A DNA stretch of 12,317 bases from Candidatus Falkowbacteria bacterium CG10_big_fil_rev_8_21_14_0_10_43_10 (GTDB lineage: Bacteria; Patescibacteriota; Patescibacteriia; Patescibacteriales; XYC2-FULL-47-12). Of this stretch, positions 12,234-12,317 are shown piece by piece; the stretch's first letter is position 1, and every line of letters begins with the position of its first letter. The position numbers and the translations under genes were made by a program. Below the pieces are notes generated by a model. The model was not told the origin of the DNA. It searched no databases and worked only from the letters and a program-made list of their open reading frames with translations. Location of the stretch: the NCBI GenBank assembly GCA_002773655.1, contig PFAR01000014.1:1104-13420 (forward strand), given 5' to 3'.

Positions 12234-12317
12234 TTTGATTTTTTATTTTTGTCCTTTTTATCCAGCACCGTGCCCGAATACCCTGCGGTCTCTGCCACAG
12301 GGATGAAGGGCTATCAT
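12230..12317 (-). other. Right-edge segment: possible gene end or structured RNA
   Basis: One minus-strand frame reads PFIPVAETAGYSGTVLDKK and then a Lys/Asp/Asn tail, ending at a TGA that overlaps the RNase HII ATG as ATGA. However, TGA and TAG stop that frame at 12311-12316, so any gene here would be tiny or frameshifted. The same stretch also folds: CCCTGCGG (12281-12288) pairs with CCACAGGG (12295-12302) with one mismatch, and an outer GCCC/GGGC pair encloses it. I cannot decide between a coding remnant and a structured leader of the RNase HII gene. Confidence 0.25.

Noticed and set aside
1..12317. tRNA or rRNA genes
   Set aside because: I saw no cloverleaf with a GGTTCRAAT-type arm and no rRNA-like stretch on either strand.

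Overview
The window looks like part of a small-genome bacterium of the Patescibacteria (CPR), possibly the Parcubacteria. This is inferred from several features together: a short Mbov_0395-type pilin-like protein, moderate-to-low GC, compact genes that mostly lack a Shine-Dalgarno (SD) sequence, very short leaders, several toxin-antitoxin (TA) loci, and spacers packed with inverted repeats. TGA behaves as a stop codon, so the genetic code appears standard. No marker gene in the window fixes the lineage.

Left edge (1-700): no long gene. A good minus-strand promoter (314-342) reads leftward into sequence rich in hairpins, which could be a small RNA or the leader of a gene beyond the edge. On the plus strand, 432-621 encodes a small membrane protein that appears broken by one extra T.

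Sugar block (719-5132, plus strand): a cytosolic GH1 beta-glycosidase, a 10-helix EamA/DMT permease, a membrane-anchored clan-A-type glycoside hydrolase and a ROK-family sugar kinase. Together they suggest a route from extracellular or imported glycoside to sugar phosphate. Each of the three spacers is almost entirely an inverted-repeat element that ends a few bases before the next start codon.

Boundary (5150-6050): a HigBA-type locus with an intact promoter and operator, a toxin reduced to a 28-codon stub and a complete antitoxin. It is followed by a 117-bp MITE-like element with 18-bp perfect terminal inverted repeats and a TAAAT target duplication, a bidirectional terminator, and a 55-codon gene on the minus strand.

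Membrane block (6059-9104, minus strand): a strong promoter, a structured leader of about 285 nt, two unrecognised multi-span membrane proteins with strong SD sites (430 and 299 aa), a terminator, then the pilin-like protein from its own promoter. This is the least explained part of the window and may be a cell-surface or secretion system.

TA block (9141-10399, minus strand): a DinJ/YafQ-type pair and a MazEF-type pair back to back, each with a promoter overlapping a palindromic operator. Right part (10396-12317, minus strand): a 3-helix membrane protein, a SAM-dependent methyltransferase and RNase HII, separated by GC-rich hairpin repeats. A structured or coding fragment lies at the right edge.
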